The translations under genes were made by a program, and so were the position numbers. Positions 1 through 14,300 of a DNA stretch of 64,000 nucleotides are shown here, piece after piece. Under the pieces are notes generated by a model. The model worked only from the letters and a program-made list of their open reading frames with translations. It was not told the DNA's origin and made no database searches. This DNA is from Candidula unifasciata (Eukaryota; Mollusca; Gastropoda; Stylommatophora; Geomitridae). The stretch lies in contig CAJHNH020000223.1 of NCBI GenBank assembly GCA_905116865.2, forward strand, positions 259,848 through 323,847. The letters run 5' to 3'. The first letter of the stretch is position 1. Each line of letters starts with the position of its first letter.

Positions 1-443
1 GTTTATTCTATCTAAGACTTTATATGACTGGAATGTCTTTGTTTATTCTATCTAAGACTTTTTATGACTGGAATGTCTTTGTTTATTCTATCTAAGACTT
101 TATATGACTGGAATGTCCTTGTTTATTCTATCTAAGATTTCATATGAGTGGAGTTTCCATGTTTATTCTATCTCAGATTTCATATGAGTGGAGTTTCCAT
201 ATTTATTCTGTCTTAGACTTCACATGACTGGAGTGTCCATGTTTATTCTGTCTTAGATTTCACATGTGTGGCATGTCCATGTTCATTATATTTCAGATTT
301 CTCATGAATAGAATGTCGGTGTTCATTCTATTTTCACTTAGATTTCACATGAGTGGAGTGTGCATGTTTTTTTTCTCTTATATTTCACATGACTGGAGTA
401 TCCCTGTTTATTCTCTCTAAGATTTCACATGAGTGGAGTTCTG
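1..443 (+). repeat. 40-bp minisatellite carrying the acceptor of VPS13 exon 1
   Basis: About ten degenerate units of TTTATTCTATCTAAGACTTT-type sequence followed by ATGACTGGAATGTC. Each unit contains a pyrimidine tract, a CTAAG or TTAGA acceptor-like step and the counterpart of the first exonic bases (ATTTCACATGAGTGGAG at 422). The array continues off the left edge and ends inside the exon. Identity falls toward the exon. Confidence 0.85.
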
Positions 444-533
444 CCTCTGGTTGCTGTCACCATCTCAGACAACAAGCTTCTGGCCATACTGAACCTGATA
501 CAGAGCATCCCTCTTCCAGCACCGCCCCCTGAG
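422..533 (+). CDS. VPS13A: VPS13 exon 1 of window
   Basis: Translates to FHMSGVLPLVAVTISDNK followed by LLAILNLIQSIPLP, matching the family block (F.I.G.LPL..L.ISD.KL..I..LI.SIP) at the end of the N-terminal part. The acceptor is a pyrimidine-rich tract ending TCTCTCTAAG at 421; the donor is GAG|GTAGCC at 534. It starts with one base of a split codon and ends in phase 0. The first ~20 exonic bases belong to the last unit of the 40-bp array to the left. The 5' neighbour exon lies outside the window. Confidence 0.85.
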
Positions 534-3500
534 GTAGCCTGATTGACTTGTGCTTTCATTCATTAACTCATGGATTTAACAGTGTCTAGTAGGTTTGCCT
601 TAAGAAGGAGAAATGTGGTGTACAGAAAGAAAGCAAGAGAGAAGATGCTGAACAGTTTGACATCATTGCATGGAAGATCATCTGATTGAAAATACACAAG
701 ACAGAAGGTTACGGATAGGCATCACTGCTAATATCACATGACTTGGATTCATCCAGGTAGAGATTCAACATCACAACATTTAGTAAAAGCCCAAATTAGC
801 TCCGTCTCCCTGCCCAACAGCCAGCAAAGAGTCTTCATACTGCTGGTTCAGACACTTCCTACAACGAAGAGTCTCCATACTGCTGGTTCAGACACTCACT
901 ACAACGAAGAGTCTTTATACTGCTGGTTCAGACACTCACTACAACGAAGAGTCTCCATACTGCTGGTTCAGACACTCACTACAACGAAGAGTCTCCATAC
1001 TGCTGGTTCAGACACTCACTACAATGAAAAGTCTTTATACTGCTGGTTCAGACACTCACTACAACGAAGAGTCTTTATACTGCTGGTTCAGACACTCACT
1101 ACAACGAAGAGTCTTCATGTCTCCATACTGCTGGTTCAGACACTCACTACAACAAAGAGTCTTCATACTGCTGGTTCAGACACTCACTACAACGAAGAGT
1201 CTTCATACTGCTGGTTCAGACACTCACTACAACAAAGAGTCTTCATACTGCTGGTTCAGACACTCACTACAATGAAGAGTCTTCATACTGCTGGTTCAGA
1301 CACTCACTACAATGAAGAGTCTCCATACTGCTGGTTCAGACACTCACTACAACGAAGAGTCTCCATACTGCTGGTTCAGACACTTACTACAACGAAGAGT
1401 CTCCATACTGCTGGTTCAGACACTCACTACAATGAAGAGTCTCCATACTGCTGGTTCAGACACTCACTACAATGAAGAGTCTCCATACTGCTGGTTCAGA
1501 CACTCACTACAACAAAGAATCTCCATACTGCTGGTTCAGACACTCACTACAATGAAGAGTCTCCATACTGCTGGTTCAGACACTCACTACAATGAAGAGT
1601 CTCCATACTGCTGGTTCAGACACTCACTACAACGAAGAGTCTTCATACTGCTGGTTCAGACACTCACTACAATGAAGAGTCTCCATACTGCTGGTTCAGA
1701 CACTCACTACAATGAAGAGTCTCCATACTGCTGGTTCAGACACTCACTACAATGAAGAGTCTTCATACTGCTGGTTCAGACACTCACTACAACGAAGAGT
1801 CTTTATACTGCTGGTTCAGACACTCACTACAACGAAGAGTCTCCAAACTGCTGGTTCAGACACTCACTACAACGAAGAGTCTTTATACTGCTGGTTCAGA
1901 CACTCACTACAACGAAGAGTCTTTATACTGCTGGTTCAGACACTCACTACAATGAAGAGTCTCCATACTGCTGGTTCAGACACTCACTACAACGAAGAGT
2001 CTTCATACTGCTGGTTCAGACACTCACTACAACAAAGAGTCTTTATACTGCTGGTTCAGACACTCACTACAATGAAGAGTCTCCATACTGCTGGTTCAGA
2101 CACTCACTACAATGAAGAGTCTTCATACTGCTGGTTCAGACACTCACTACAATGAAGAGTCTCCATACTGCTGGTTCAGACACTCACTACAACGAATAGT
2201 CTCCATACTGCTGGTTCAGACACTCACTACAATGAAGAGTCTTCATACTGCTGGTTCAGACACTCACTACAATGAAGAGTCTCCATACTGCTGGTTCAGA
2301 CACTCACTACAATGAAGAGTCTCCATACTGCTGGTTCAGACACTCACTACAACAAAGAGTCTCCATACTGCTGGTTCAGACACTCACTACAACGAAGAGT
2401 CTCCATACTGCTGGTTCAGACACTCACTACAATGAAGAGTCTCCATACTGCTGGTTCAGACACTCACTACAACAAAGAGTCTCCATACTGCTGGTTCAGA
2501 CACTCACTACAACGAAGAGTCTTTATACTGCTGGTTCAGACACTCACTACAACGAAGAGTCTTTATACTGCTGGTTCAGACACTCACTACAACAAAGAGT
2601 CTCCATACTGCTGGTTCAGACACTCACTACAATGAAGAGTCTCCATACTGCTGGTTCAGACACTCACTACAACGAAGAGTCTCCATACTGCTGGTTCAGA
2701 CACTCACTACAACGAAGAGTCTCCATACTGCTGGTTCAGACACTCACTACAATGAAGAGTCTCCATACTGCTGGTTCAGACACTCACTACAACGAAGAGT
2801 CTCCATACTGCTGGTTCAGACACTCACTACAACAAAGAGTCTCCATACTGCTGGTTCAGACACTCACTACAATGAAGAGTCTCCATACTGCTGGTTCAGA
2901 CACTCACTACAATGAAGAGTCTCCATACTGCTGGTTCAGACACTCACTACAACAAAGAGTCTCCATACTGCTGGTTCAGACACTCACTACAACAAAGAGT
3001 CTTCATACTGCTGGTTCAGACACTCACTACAATGAAGAGTCTCCATACTGCTGGTTCAGACACTCACTACAACAAAGAGTCTCCATACTGCTGGTTCAGA
3101 CACTCACTACAATGAAGAGTCTCCATACTGCTGGTTCAGACACTCACTACAATGAAGAGTCTTCATACTGCTGGTTCAGACACTCACTACAACAAAGAGT
3201 CTCCATACTGCTGGTTCAGACACTCACTACAACAAAGAGTCTTCATACTGCTGGTTCAGACACTCACTACAATGAAGAGTCTCCATACTGCTGGTTCAGA
3301 CACTCACTACAACAAAGAGTCTCCATACTGCTGGTTCAGACACTCACTACAATGAAGAGTCTCCATACTGCTGGTTCAGACACTCACTACAACAGTAGTC
3401 TCTCCTCATCTCACAAGCTCTCGCTGACTGTCACTTGAACTGGGAACATATTTATCATGAAATTCTGACTCTTCAGAGTCTGAATCAGCCAAAGTATCTA

Positions 3501-5320
3501 TCACCTGTTTGACTGTTGAAGTGCTTGGTTCATCAGCCGCTGGTTTCTTTGTGAATTTTCAGAATTTTTTCATGTTAAACCATACAAAGAAAATCAAAAA
3601 AACATGTGGACAGCCATTCACAATACTATCAATGAGGCTTGATCATGATTGGTTGGTTATTTTTAGTTTGGGGCGCGTTTTATCATGTAGTATGTAAAGT
3701 ACCATAAATTAGGTACAGCGGTTTAGCAGCAGATTAGGAAATTACTGGAAAATCAGTACAGAGGTCTCTCTATCTCTTAATTTACCCCCACTAGGACATC
3801 ATACAGAGTGATAAACACCAGGTGACAAAAAGTGTCACTATGCGGATGAGGATCACCCGTGGAGAGGTCCATATTTATGGCCTGGCTATATTCAGGGCCC
3901 CCGGTAAAAGCCAGTGGGGCTTCAGATAATAAAAAATTGCATCTCTAAATGGTACCAAACAGCGGTCTGGTAGAGTTGAAAAAGAAACCAGAGCCAACTG
4001 TTAAATTCATTTTGATATTTGAAATTAACATGTCAAAGTCAATCAGAAATGAGGTATTTACATTCTGGTACAAGAGACTTTTGAAAATTTGTTGACCAGT
4101 GTAATTCATCCACTTCTGGACTTTGGTCTTGTTTCAGAACATGAATTTTGTGTGCACATCAGTTTTACACATCTGGCTTATTTATATGTAGACTGTTGGT
4201 TCCACACCCCTCTGGCAGACGAATGGTAATATATTTTTAAATTACCATTACCATACCTAATTTGTGTAGTTGATCCATATATAAATACATGAAAGTAGAT
4301 CAATTGGAACTCACTGGGTTGTGTGGTCAACATGATGTCAGCTGCCTTTACCTCTCAGGACATTTTCGTAATACCTGTTTTAGGTTGGATCAGTCTGGGA
4401 GCACAGCAGAGATCAAGTTTTAATATAAAAGGTTGTCATAAAGATATGACTTGGTTTGCAGCTTCTTGAGTCAGACAGTTTCAGAAATATGGGGAAGTCA
4501 TTCTGAGCTTGTTTATGATGTTATCTATGTGATGTTGAGTAAGCTGTAATTTGAATATAATTGCAGATTCACCAATATTTAAATAAAGATATCCTGTAGA
4601 ATATGGAAGCTGCCTTGATGTAACAGCTAGATGCTAACCTGCTGATCCAAAGGTTGTGGGTTCAGAACCGCATGGTGCCTGATTTGTTTTTTCTGGAAAC
4701 ATGGCCTTGGTACCTAGGTTGACTCACGAGCTTTCAATGGATGCCAGGTAAAGTTCTGAGAAGTAAAGGCGGCTGGTGTGATGTTGACCACTTCATCCAT
4801 CAAGGGCCAATACAAACCTGAGTATAGCCTCATGTAGCCAGTGCACCACTGGCATGTAAACAGATCTTCATCTTTTAAAATACAAAATACATTTTAAAAA
4901 TCATCATCATCATCTTCTGTCCTTGAGCATTGTGGGGAGGAACAGTTTGCGATCCATTGCTTGATGGGTAGAAATGGCTATTGTCATTCCATGTCTATGT
5001 AGAAGCTCTTTAATGTCATCAGTCCATATACTCCTAGGGCAGCCTCTTTCTTTCACTTTAGATCTTTTCATCTGTAGCACAAGCGTTGGTAGTTGTTCTG
5101 GCTGCATTCTTGCTAAATGACTAAACCACATGATCCATTTCTTAATGAATCTGCTGCTAAAATATATGTTTGCTAACTAAGCTATACTATGTGTGTGCTA
5201 ACTAAGCTATTATATGTGTGCTAAGCGATAATGTCTGTGGGTGTGTGTGTATATGTGTGTACTAACTAAGCTATAATATGTGTGTGCTAACTAAGCTATT
5301 ATATGTGTGTTAAGCGATAA

Positions 5321-5358
<38 letters not shown>

Positions 5359-8300
5359 TACTAACTAAGCTATAATGTGTGTGTGCTAACTGAGCTATAA
5401 TATGTGTGTGCTAACTGAGCTATAATATGTGTGTACTAATTAAGCTATAATATGTGTGTACTAACTAAGCTATTATATGTGTGCTAAGCGATAATGTCTG
5501 TGGGTGTGTGTGTGTGTGTGTATGTGTGTGTACTAACTAAGCTTTAATATGTGTGTGCTAACTAAGCTATTATATGTGTGCTAAGCGATAATGTCTGTGT
5601 GTGTGTGTGTATGTGTGTACTAACTAAGCTATAATGTGTGTGTGCTAACTGAGCTATAATATGTGTGTGCTAACTGAGCTATAATATGTGTGTACTAACT
5701 AAGCTATAATATGTGTGTACTAACTAAGCTATAATATGTGTGTGCTAACTAAGCTATAATATGTGTGTGCTAACTAAGCTATAATATGTGTGTACTAACT
5801 AAGCTATAATATGTGTGTGCTAACTAAGCTATTATGTGTGTGGTAAGTGATAATGTCTGTGTGTGTGTGTGTGTGTATGTGTGTACTAACTAAGCTATAA
5901 TATGTGTGTGCTAACTAAGCTATAGTGTTTTCAAGTAACTCTAGTTTTGCAATGTTACTGAAGCTATACAGATTGAAATTATGTTTCTTGTTGTCAGGGA
6001 AGAGACAATTCCAGGCTGACTTCCGAGTTCACAAACCTGACACAGCTATCTATGACATTTATCATTCAGGAGGTATCATAAGTTTTCTTGCTGCAGTATT
6101 CTGTTTTTATAATTGTTGTCTTGTTAGAGTGTCTAGTGAATCATGTTTATATAATTATTGTCTTGCTACAATGTCTAGTAAATCCTGTTTTTATAATTGT
6201 TGTCTTGTTAGAGTGTCTAGTGAATCATGTTTATTTAATTATTGTCTTGCTACAATGTCTAGTAAATCCTGTTTTTATAATTGTTGTCTTGTTAGAGTGT
6301 CTAGTGAATCATGTTTATTTAATTATTGTCTTGCTACAATGTCTAGTAAATCCTGTTTTTATAATTGCCTTGCTTCACTGTTTAACTAATCCTTTTTATA
6401 TAAATGTTTTGCTACAATATCTTGAGAATCCTGTTTTTATAATTGTCTTGCTATATTATCTCATAAACCATGTTATCTAATTCTTTTGCTACAGTGTCTA
6501 GTGAATCCTGTTTTATAATTGTCTTGCTACAGTGTCTAGTGAATCCTGTTTTTATAATTGTCTTGCTATAATATCTCATGAATCACGTTTATCTAATTCT
6601 TTTGCTACCATATCTTGCGAATCCTGTCTTTCTAATTGTTTTGCTATAATATCATGAATTATGTTTATATAATTCTGTTGCCACAGTGTCTAGTGAATCC
6701 TATTTTTTAACTGTCTTGCTACAGTGTCTAGTGAAACCTGTTTAAATATGTTATGTTGTATTATTAAAAACAGTGTTGATGCACAAATCCTGTATATCCA
6801 TCTGAATGATACTTGTGTACAAATCTATCACTCCTCAACTACACATATCATCAGTTGTTTTTATCTGATTGTCTGTATGAGTTTCTGTCTGAGTATCTGT
6901 CAGTCTGTTTGATTCTTTGTCTACAAATCTCTCCTCAAGCTACACAAATAAATCTGTTATTATGACAGCAGACAGGTTATCATTGTTGCATTTTTGTGGC
7001 AGCATAATCCACAAAGTCCTGGAAAACAAATAAAACAGCAGAAGTGAATTATAGAACAAAATTAAAGAAGCTGTACTTGTGTCCATAGGAGTAGGAAAAG
7101 GGTAGTTAGATTTCAAGATTAGTTGAATCAGAGGTACTTTCATAATATCTGACCACAAACAGGGAAAATACACAGATCATGGGACAGTCTAATATTTCAG
7201 GTGCTGCTAGGTTAATTGTAAGGAGTAGTAATTTGGCATTGCATTTGCAGTGCAGCTTTGTGAGGTGCAGTTTTCACTTTTTTATGCTTCTGTTTTGGGT
7301 ACTGTGCAGTTTATTTGCTGTGCATTTTTTTGTTTGTTGGTATGTTGGGGTTAGTAGATCTGGAATGCGGCACCTGCTGTTGCGGCAGCAGCAGCAGCAG
7401 AGAGGATAGCCTATTGTTATGGTGACCAGAATGGTCGCAAACATGCTGTGACCCGCACGTTCAGAGCATCTACGCCACATAAACTCAGACATGTAAGAGT
7501 CCAATAAATGTCTGTGCGTCCTATTCTCTGCATGCTCATTTATCTCCTTTCAGCCATGTTCCTTGCCTTAACAGTATGTTCAGACGACAGGGTGTATTTA
7601 GGGCTTAGTGCATAGTAAACATATTTCTTAGTTTCTTTGTTGAACAAAGCAATTATTAAACATACTAAATTCTGAAATGCTGAGATGACTTCATCACCTA
7701 CTGGAATTGCAGTTTGTCATCAATGGAATCAGCAACAGAGCCATCTATATAGATGACATCTATAGGATGCTTCTTGTGTGTGGCTAATTTGAGATATGAC
7801 TGCTTGCAGCACTTTGAGCTTACCTGTAATAGTCAGCAGTATAATGGTTATATTTTCATGCATACAATTGATGTATCTCTTACCCTCATGGCTTCATTCT
7901 GTATGTTTTCAAGTTTCATTAGCTGACTGTAAACATGCTGAGTCAATAATCTATCACTTAAAGCATCACCTGCTGGAACATTGTAAACAGCCTTCTTTGT
8001 TCCATGTCCATTGCTGCCATAATCTTGAGAGCATTGAGTCCTTTTTGAAATTTTGCTACAACTGCCTTAACAGGTCAGGCTTCTATCAAAAATGATACCC
8101 AGGTACCTCAATTTGCTTTCTCTTTTTATCTTTCTATAATTAATTGTGATGCTTAGGACATCACCTGTGACAGCTCTATTGTCCAGAGAGCACTATAAAA
8201 CAGCCGGCTTTTCTGAGTTGATTACTGCATCCATTTCTGCACAACAGTCAGTCACTTTGTCTACATTTGCCTGCAGCACTTCAGCTGTCTGCTGTTCATT

Positions 8301-11300
8301 GCTTTCCTGTCTGTACGCAAAAACATCATTTGTAATATCAACATGTTTCCAACTCTGGTGCTTCAAGTTCTGCAATCTTGCTTGTACACATTAAAGACTA
8401 TTGGTAAAACCCTGTGGTAATTGAGCGGGAGATTACATGGTTCTGAGATCTGTGTACCCAAGTGGAACGAGCAAATGCTGAACAGCCACTATCCAGTTCA
8501 CCAGCCTTGGAAAAACCACTTTCTCCATTATTGCAGATATCAATAACTCTGCTGTAGGCATCTTTAAGATAAGTACAGCCACTGCTGTATATCTGTGCAA
8601 TGGCAGGAAACTGTGTTTAGTTTGTGAATGAATGTGAACCACTGTCTTCATGCTAGGCCTGTGTGTTGAGATCAGAAGCAGTTCGCTCCATGAAATCGGA
8701 GGACAAAATGAGTCCACATCATTAGAGATGAAGGACACACCGTCGAGAGTCCCTAAGAACCGATGCTGTTCTTAAATGCCTTTCTGTAGGGTGTTATCAG
8801 GGAGCTGTGTTGATGTATGTGGGTATAGATTCTAATCTGGGTGTTACCAGCTTATACTTGTGCACCTATGTATCATGCTGGGTGATGCATTCAAGTGTTC
8901 ATGTTGTTTGCAAGCGTTGCTGCAGTAACAATATTTCAGCATGATGGGTTCGTGTTGTGAGATATTAGGGATATCTTGAGGTAACGTGACAGGCTGCAGA
9001 TGAGAGGTCTGGAAGGTTCGTACCAAGATATCCATCTGCCTGGATGTTCTCTAGTGACAGCATCTCTAAAGGCTAGGGAATTGTCAGAGTGACAGTCACA
9101 TTAATCACAAAGGCAGATCTGCATGATTGGGTAATGACAGCCCATAGCAGCCAAGGAACATAGTTGTGTCAGAAACAGTCCTTCAAAGCAGCATCTCAGA
9201 TGTGTACATGTGGCAGCAGGAAGAATAACTGTAGTGTTGTGGTAATCATATCTCATAATGTCATATTTCATAATGTCGGGTCTGAATACGGTGTATAGCC
9301 TTTGGCAGTAAACATGTGTTCAGAGTTATGTGTTACTGTTGGGCAGAAGCTGTTACCTGTAAGTCTTGACATTATTGAATGAAACCAAGACCATTTGGCA
9401 AGTGTGCATGTCATACAGACCCAGTACAAGGTGCATAGGGAGCCTGGACATAACACACATCAGTCATCATCAATATAGCATAGTTTTCAAACTAATAGCT
9501 TAATTATCACAAACATATCACACAAATATTCTAGCCTTTACGTCCCAGGTCATTACCTGTACCCATTTTAGCCTGGAGTGACCTTAGAGCCAATGTGTGT
9601 TCTGAAGAGCAATCTAACCTGGTGCGTATTTGAACCCAAAACCTTCAGGCTTGCAGGCAAGCATCTACCCGCTACACTACCAATATTTCCTTCTGTGATA
9701 GTATCACTTACAAATTACTACCTGTCCTCTGTTAACACCATATATTGGTTGATGTATACTATACCTGACATCTCACTCTTTGTCAATAGCTTCAGGTGGA
9801 GGATCCCATTTGACAGGATACACTAGTCTTATCCTAGAGGAACTGCAACCTGAAAGTTCCATGTTAAGGCAGGACAGATCTGGCCAGTAGCATTGGTTGG
9901 CATCCGATCTGAGGAAAGCTCTGACAAGTGGACAGGAACAACTCTCCATTTTTGATCTGGAAGCTTCTAGAGCATCTTTTTTTCCCGAACATACTGGTGT
10001 TACTTCTTTGGGAAAAAAAAAGCAGGAAGAGGATGATGCTGCATGTCCAACATATGGTCTCTACAAATCTCCACGCTGTGTGCCAAAGGCAGGTGCTTTA
10101 ATTGTGGAAGACTTTTCTTGCTAGTTCCACTGGCTGTTCCACCTTACTTCCCTATAACACTGCCATCTGGACAGACAGAAAGATGCTAGCCAGAAAACAA
10201 CCAGCAAGGATACGATTGTGGCAGTGTCATTGTGTAGATTCAGTTAAAATATTTATTATGTTTGATTGTTACTATAATCTTGATTTTGAGTGTCTTTGCC
10301 TTTTCTGCAGTTAGTGACAACATTCGTCGTCAACTGGAAAAGTGTCAAGGTGTGTAGTTTTCAGTTATTTTGTAATTGAAATGTGCACCTCTATCTTTAA
10401 ATGGAACGAAGAGACCCTGTGATTGTATGCCAGGCCTTCATATCCTTGCTTCTGTGGCACATGTCCCTGTGATTGTATGCCAGGCCTTCATATCCTTGCT
10501 TCTGTGGCACATGTCTCTGTGATTGTATGCCAGGCCTTCATATCCTTGCTTCTGTGGCACATGTCTCTGTGATTGTATGCCAGGCCTTCATATCCTTGCT
10601 TCTGTGGCACATGTCCCTGTGATTGTATGCCAGGCCTTCATATCCTTGCTTCTGTGGCACATGTCTCTGTGATTGTATGCCAGGCCTTCATATCCTTGCT
10701 TCTGTGGCACATGTCTCTGTGATTGTATGCCAGGCCTTCATATCCTTGCTTCTGTGGCACATGTCTCTGTGATTGTATGCCAGGCCTTCATATCCTTGCT
10801 TCTGTGGCACATGTCTCTGTGATTGTATGCCAGGCCTTCATATCCTTGCTTCTGTGGCACATGTCTCTGTGATTGTATGCCAGGCCTTCATATCCTTGCT
10901 TCTGTGGCACATGTCTCTGTGATTGTATGCCAGGCCTTCATATCCTTGCTTCTGTGGCACATGTCTCTGTGATTGTATGCCAGGCCTTCATATCCTTGCT
11001 TCTGTGGCACATGTCCCTGTGATTGTATGCCAGGCCTTCATATCCTTGCTTCTGTGGCACATGTCCCTGTGATTGTATGCCAGGCCTTCATATCCTTGCT
11101 TCTGTGGCACATGTCTCTGTGATTGTATGCCAGGCCTTCATATCCTTGCTTCTGTGGCACATGTCTCTGTGATTGTATGCCAGGCCTTCATATCCTTGCT
11201 TCTGTGGCACATGTCCCTGTGATTGTATGCCAGGCCTTCATATCCTTGCTTCTGTGGCACATGTCTCTGTGATTGTATGCCAGGCCTTCATATCCTTGCT

Positions 11301-14300
11301 TCTGTGGCACATGTCTCTGTGATTGTATGCCAGGCCTTCATATCCTTGCTTCTGTGGCACATGTCTCTGTGATTGTATGCCAGGCCTTCATATCCTTGCT
11401 TCTGTGGCACATGTCTCTGTGATTGTATGCCAGGCCTTCATATCCTTGCTTCTGTGGCACATGTCTCTGTGATTGTATGCCAGGCCTTCATATCCTTGCT
11501 TCTGTGGCACATGTCTCTGTATCCAGTTCTCTCTGTGTGTAGTTTTCTGTCTGTGTATTTTTGTATTGTTTTGTGTTGATCTCCCTATATATCTTGCCCA
11601 TTGTTAAATTTAGTACTGTCTAATTATGATTTTATTTTATCCTTGGGGAAGTTCCTCACTTCCTGGTTTGGTGTGGTGTTCTAAAATAGCTTCATAAGCT
11701 CAGAGAATAATTCTGTCTGTTAAGTTCACCACTGATAACCATCCTGGAAATGAGGCGTATCATATTTCTTCTTTCATTTTTTCTTTCATTTTATGGACTG
11801 ACCAGAGCAAGTTGATATCCGACACCTCAGAACAGGACACAATCGACTTTGCAGCCACATATACACAAAATTTAAAATTGGCGAATCAGCCATGTGCACA
11901 TGTGGATTGGCACCTGAGACAACAGATCATATCCTCCAAGACTGTCAAAAATACGACATATCAAGGCAAAACTTTGGACAAGAGAAACACCGGTGCAAGT
12001 CAAACTTTGCGGGTCGCTGAGTGAATTACAAAAGACAGTGAAATTTATACTAGATACAACATTGCAGATATAGACAATTTATTTCAAGCAATTGAAAGAA
12101 GAAGAAGAATATTTCCTCTGTAATAAATTACTTAATCTGTATTGACTAACAGCTATAGTGTTTTTTTTTTAAAGAACTTTTATGTTGCTTTTTTTCTGGC
12201 AACTATGATTTTACATTATAAAAGTCAGTATTCATTTATTTGTATGTATATCTGTAATGCCGGTGTGCAGGATTCGAGCGCAGCTGCAGGTGATTTGGCA
12301 GCAAACTGTCTTGCATTGGTTTTGACAGTGGTATCAAGAGTCAAAACATTCAGAAGTCAAACTACTGAATATAAATTTGTCTAAAAAATCACAACAGCCA
12401 AACAATGCTGGGGTTGTTTCTGCAATGTCCTGTAAAGGATATGCAACTAGCTTTTTTTTTTTTTAAATATAAATGCTCAATTTCACTCATTTTTCTGAGC
12501 ACATGAAGTAGAAAAAATCAGCCAGTTTATTCTCTTTTTTTTCTTTGACCAAAATGACCATATTGAGAGATGCACAGATAAATGTGATCTTTGAGAACTT
12601 TGCCTCTCTGTAATATTTTCTCTTCAAGACAGTTGCTGAGTGTGTACAAACTGTCTTGGTGGAAGGTGCTTTCTGTTATTTGGTACTGTTGATCAGTGTC
12701 TTTGCTGATATCCTGCCATGCCATAATAAAATAAAACTCTTGGATCTTTTCTCTCTGTTACCCTCTGTATCTTTTTCCATTAAACTTATTCTACTGAACT
12801 TTTGACGTGAACAAGGAATGTTGACTGTCTACTTCTTATTTCTATGAGTTTCTTTTGTGTCTTGGTTTCTGTCAACAATGTTTATTATTAATCTTGTGTC
12901 ACATATGTTTTTGGAATGTCAATAACAAAATGATATTAATATGGCTTCAGTCAGTTTAACATTTTATCAACTGTACGTGATTTACAGAAATATTGTAAAT
13001 TACAGTCCCAGCGATGCCAGGAATAATAATGCTTATATCAGAATAAGGAAGCTGCCATGATGGAGCAGCTGTAAGCTGGCTTGTAGATCTGCTGGTCATG
13101 AGTTCATATCCAAATAAAGGACTGTTTTCAAAAATAACCTTGGCTTCCTCTTTGACCCATCCTAAAATAGGTAAAGTCCTAGGAAGCAAAGGTAACATCA
13201 TGATGTCGACCACATCACTGGCTGAGTGCTGATTGGTCTATCAAATATAGGTCAGGCACTATATGCCCAATACACCTGGAGGGGTGGATAGTCTTTTTTT
13301 TTTTTTCAATTTACTTTAGATAAGAATAAAAACCTTGCCTGAGCACTATATAGCATCAGCTGGGAAGATGGTCAGAGTTGCACACAGAAGTTTCATAGCC
13401 CTCAGCTGACACTAGTGCTGGCAAAGTACATGCTTCTGTTACTGGTTTTTTTTAAGCAGTAGTAATCCAGTATTTGTGGTTCCTTGGTGGCTCCAGGCAC
13501 TCGTGTTTACTGGCCATTGAAACTGAAACCCAACCTCTGCATTTTTTGTGTACAAGTATAACAGTTTGAAGTTGACATGTTGATTCATGGCACTGGGATT
13601 TATCCCATATAGTTTGGTCTGTCTGCACAGAATTGCAAGCCACCTGCTAAGAGAGTTATAGAAAGTGTGGACACCAAAGCTCCTGGCACAACCCCAGGAG
13701 ATGTACATAAATATTGTGCCTGTTAACTAAACATCATCAACTGTGACATGAACCGAAGACCTTGAGAGCTGCAGGCAAACAGCTGGAACACTTAGCCCCA
13801 GAAACCCCCTGTTGGTGCTGACTGTTCTCTCATTGATTTCATGATGGCTTTTATCTCTCCATCTTTAGTGGCAACTGGAGAGAATGTAAACATCATCAAT
13901 TCTCCTTTTGTGGATGAAGATGAGCCATTGTTGAGCATTCGTTTTATCAAGGTGGGCTCCCTTTTTTGTGTTTAACATTTTGGTCCCAGGCATATAGAGA
14001 AAAATGACAGATGAATATACCAGAAGATACCAGAAGGTTGAATTTGAGTAGACAATAAAGCAGACGAAGAAGACGGTGGAGAAATAATATTCAAGCAGAC
14101 CTGCAAACACTTGAAGTCACTGACTGGCAAGAGAAGGCCACGCTAGTAATGCTGAAGAGGTAGTCCCAGGCAGTAACTTCTTTAACTCACAACACAGTGT
14201 GTACTCTCCCATTGTGGAGTACCTGGGAGTGAGAGAGCTGATCAACTGGCATGGGAAGGTGCGGAAAAAAAAAGATCAGTTTGATGTACCAATTATATGC

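Noticed and set aside
738..3438. Long periodic ORFs (245 and 388 codons) in the 40-bp array
   Set aside because: The frame is open only because the unit has no stops; they lie in an intron of VPS13, lack any fold and shift frame every unit.
5925..6480. ORFs of 154 and 130 codons
   Set aside because: They read through an exon border and the 42-bp array; only 5998-6072 has splice-site and phase support.
10412..11520. CRISPR-like regular repeat
   Set aside because: Units are contiguous without distinct spacers and the context is an animal intron.
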